Origin: an uncultured Varibaculum sp.
GTDB taxonomy: Bacteria > Actinomycetota > Actinomycetes > Actinomycetales > Actinomycetaceae
Length of the DNA stretch: 6,120 bases
Assembly: GCF_902489465.1 (NCBI RefSeq)
Contig: NZ_CABTZZ010000062.1
Coordinates: forward strand, 1-6,120
Direction of reading: 5' to 3'
Shown here: piece after piece, positions 5,973-6,120 of the stretch
Position numbering within the stretch: the stretch's first letter is position 1
Layout: the number at the start of each line of letters is the position of its first letter
Translations under genes and position numbers: made by a program
Notes under the pieces: generated by a model
Seen by the model: the letters and a program-made list of their open reading frames with translations, nothing else
Told to the model about the DNA's origin: nothing
The model's database searches: none

Positions 5973-6045
5973 GCCCCCATCGTCTAGAGGCCTAGGACAC
6001 CGCCCTTTCACGGCGACGGCACGGGTTCGAATCCCGTTGGGGGTA
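5973..6045 (+). tRNA. tRNA-Glu (anticodon UUC)
   Basis: A complete 73-nt cloverleaf that decodes GAA and GAG. The acceptor strand GCCCCCA (5973-5979) pairs with TGGGGGT (6038-6044) including a G1-U72 wobble, followed by discriminator A6045. The D arm is GTCT...GGAC, the anticodon TTC is at 6007-6009 in loop CTTTCAC, the variable loop has 4 nt, and the T arm ACGGG/CCCGT encloses TTCGAAT. CCA is not encoded, so it must be added after transcription. The top pair of the anticodon stem is a C27-A43 mismatch (C6000 with A6016), where G43 would be expected. Confidence 0.96.
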
Positions 6046-6078
6046 CGATCCGCCGAAAGGTGGAAGATAAATGAATAT

Positions 6079-6120
6079 GGCCCAGTGGCGCAGTTGGTTA
6101 GCGCGCCGCCCTGTCACGGC
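6079..6120 (+). tRNA. tRNA-Asp (anticodon GUC), cut by the window end
   Basis: The first 42 nt of a tRNA: acceptor strand GGCCCAG (6079-6085), D arm with GGCGC...GCGC, and anticodon GTC at 6113-6115 in loop CTGTCAC. The 3' side of the anticodon stem, the T arm and the acceptor 3' strand lie beyond the edge. It follows tRNA-Glu by 33 nt and is probably co-transcribed with it. The spacer holds a small hairpin, CCGCC-GAAA-GGTGG (6050-6063), with a GNRA-type loop. Confidence 0.92.

Overview
The window reads as a chromosomal stretch of a medium-GC actinobacterium. The PurC-like protein has the longer, actinobacterial/yeast-type architecture, the cation transporter carries the E-x-x-x-D variant of its fifth helix that I associate with actinobacterial CDF proteins, and the tRNA-Glu has no encoded CCA and is followed by tRNA-Asp. 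The moderate GC content would suit an Actinomycetaceae-type genus better than a streptomycete or mycobacterium. This placement is inference from gene style, with no marker-gene comparison.

Layout. Positions 1-241 hold no gene, only a + strand terminator belonging to something left of the window. A CDF-family cation-efflux gene (242-1147, minus) is divergent from a purC homologue (1274-2185, plus), with about 125 bp of shared control region between them. purC is followed by a 20-bp perfect dyad that can act as its terminator and also contains four DnaA-box-like nonamers. Positions 2290-2726 are mostly non-coding, but hold a possible 40-codon gene (2429-2551) with its own ribosome binding site and terminator, and a strong minus-strand terminator (2631-2670).

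Positions 2727-5806 are a run of minus-strand genes, listed here in transcription order: an MscS-type mechanosensitive channel, methionine sulfoxide reductase B, an endonuclease/exonuclease/phosphatase-family hydrolase, the decayed C-terminal end of an RhtA/EamA exporter, and a small GlsB/YeaQ-type membrane protein. The first three are packed with gaps of 3 and 1 nt and are almost certainly one operon with an envelope, osmotic and oxidative stress flavour. The window ends in a + strand tRNA cluster, with a complete tRNA-Glu(UUC) and the first 42 nt of tRNA-Asp(GUC), divergent from the operon.

Most genes here are ordinary housekeeping and stress genes. The most unusual feature is the PurC homologue: its frame is intact and its fold motifs are clear, but at least five residues that are nearly invariant in SAICAR synthetases are replaced. 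It may be a paralogue with altered or lost activity rather than the working purine enzyme.
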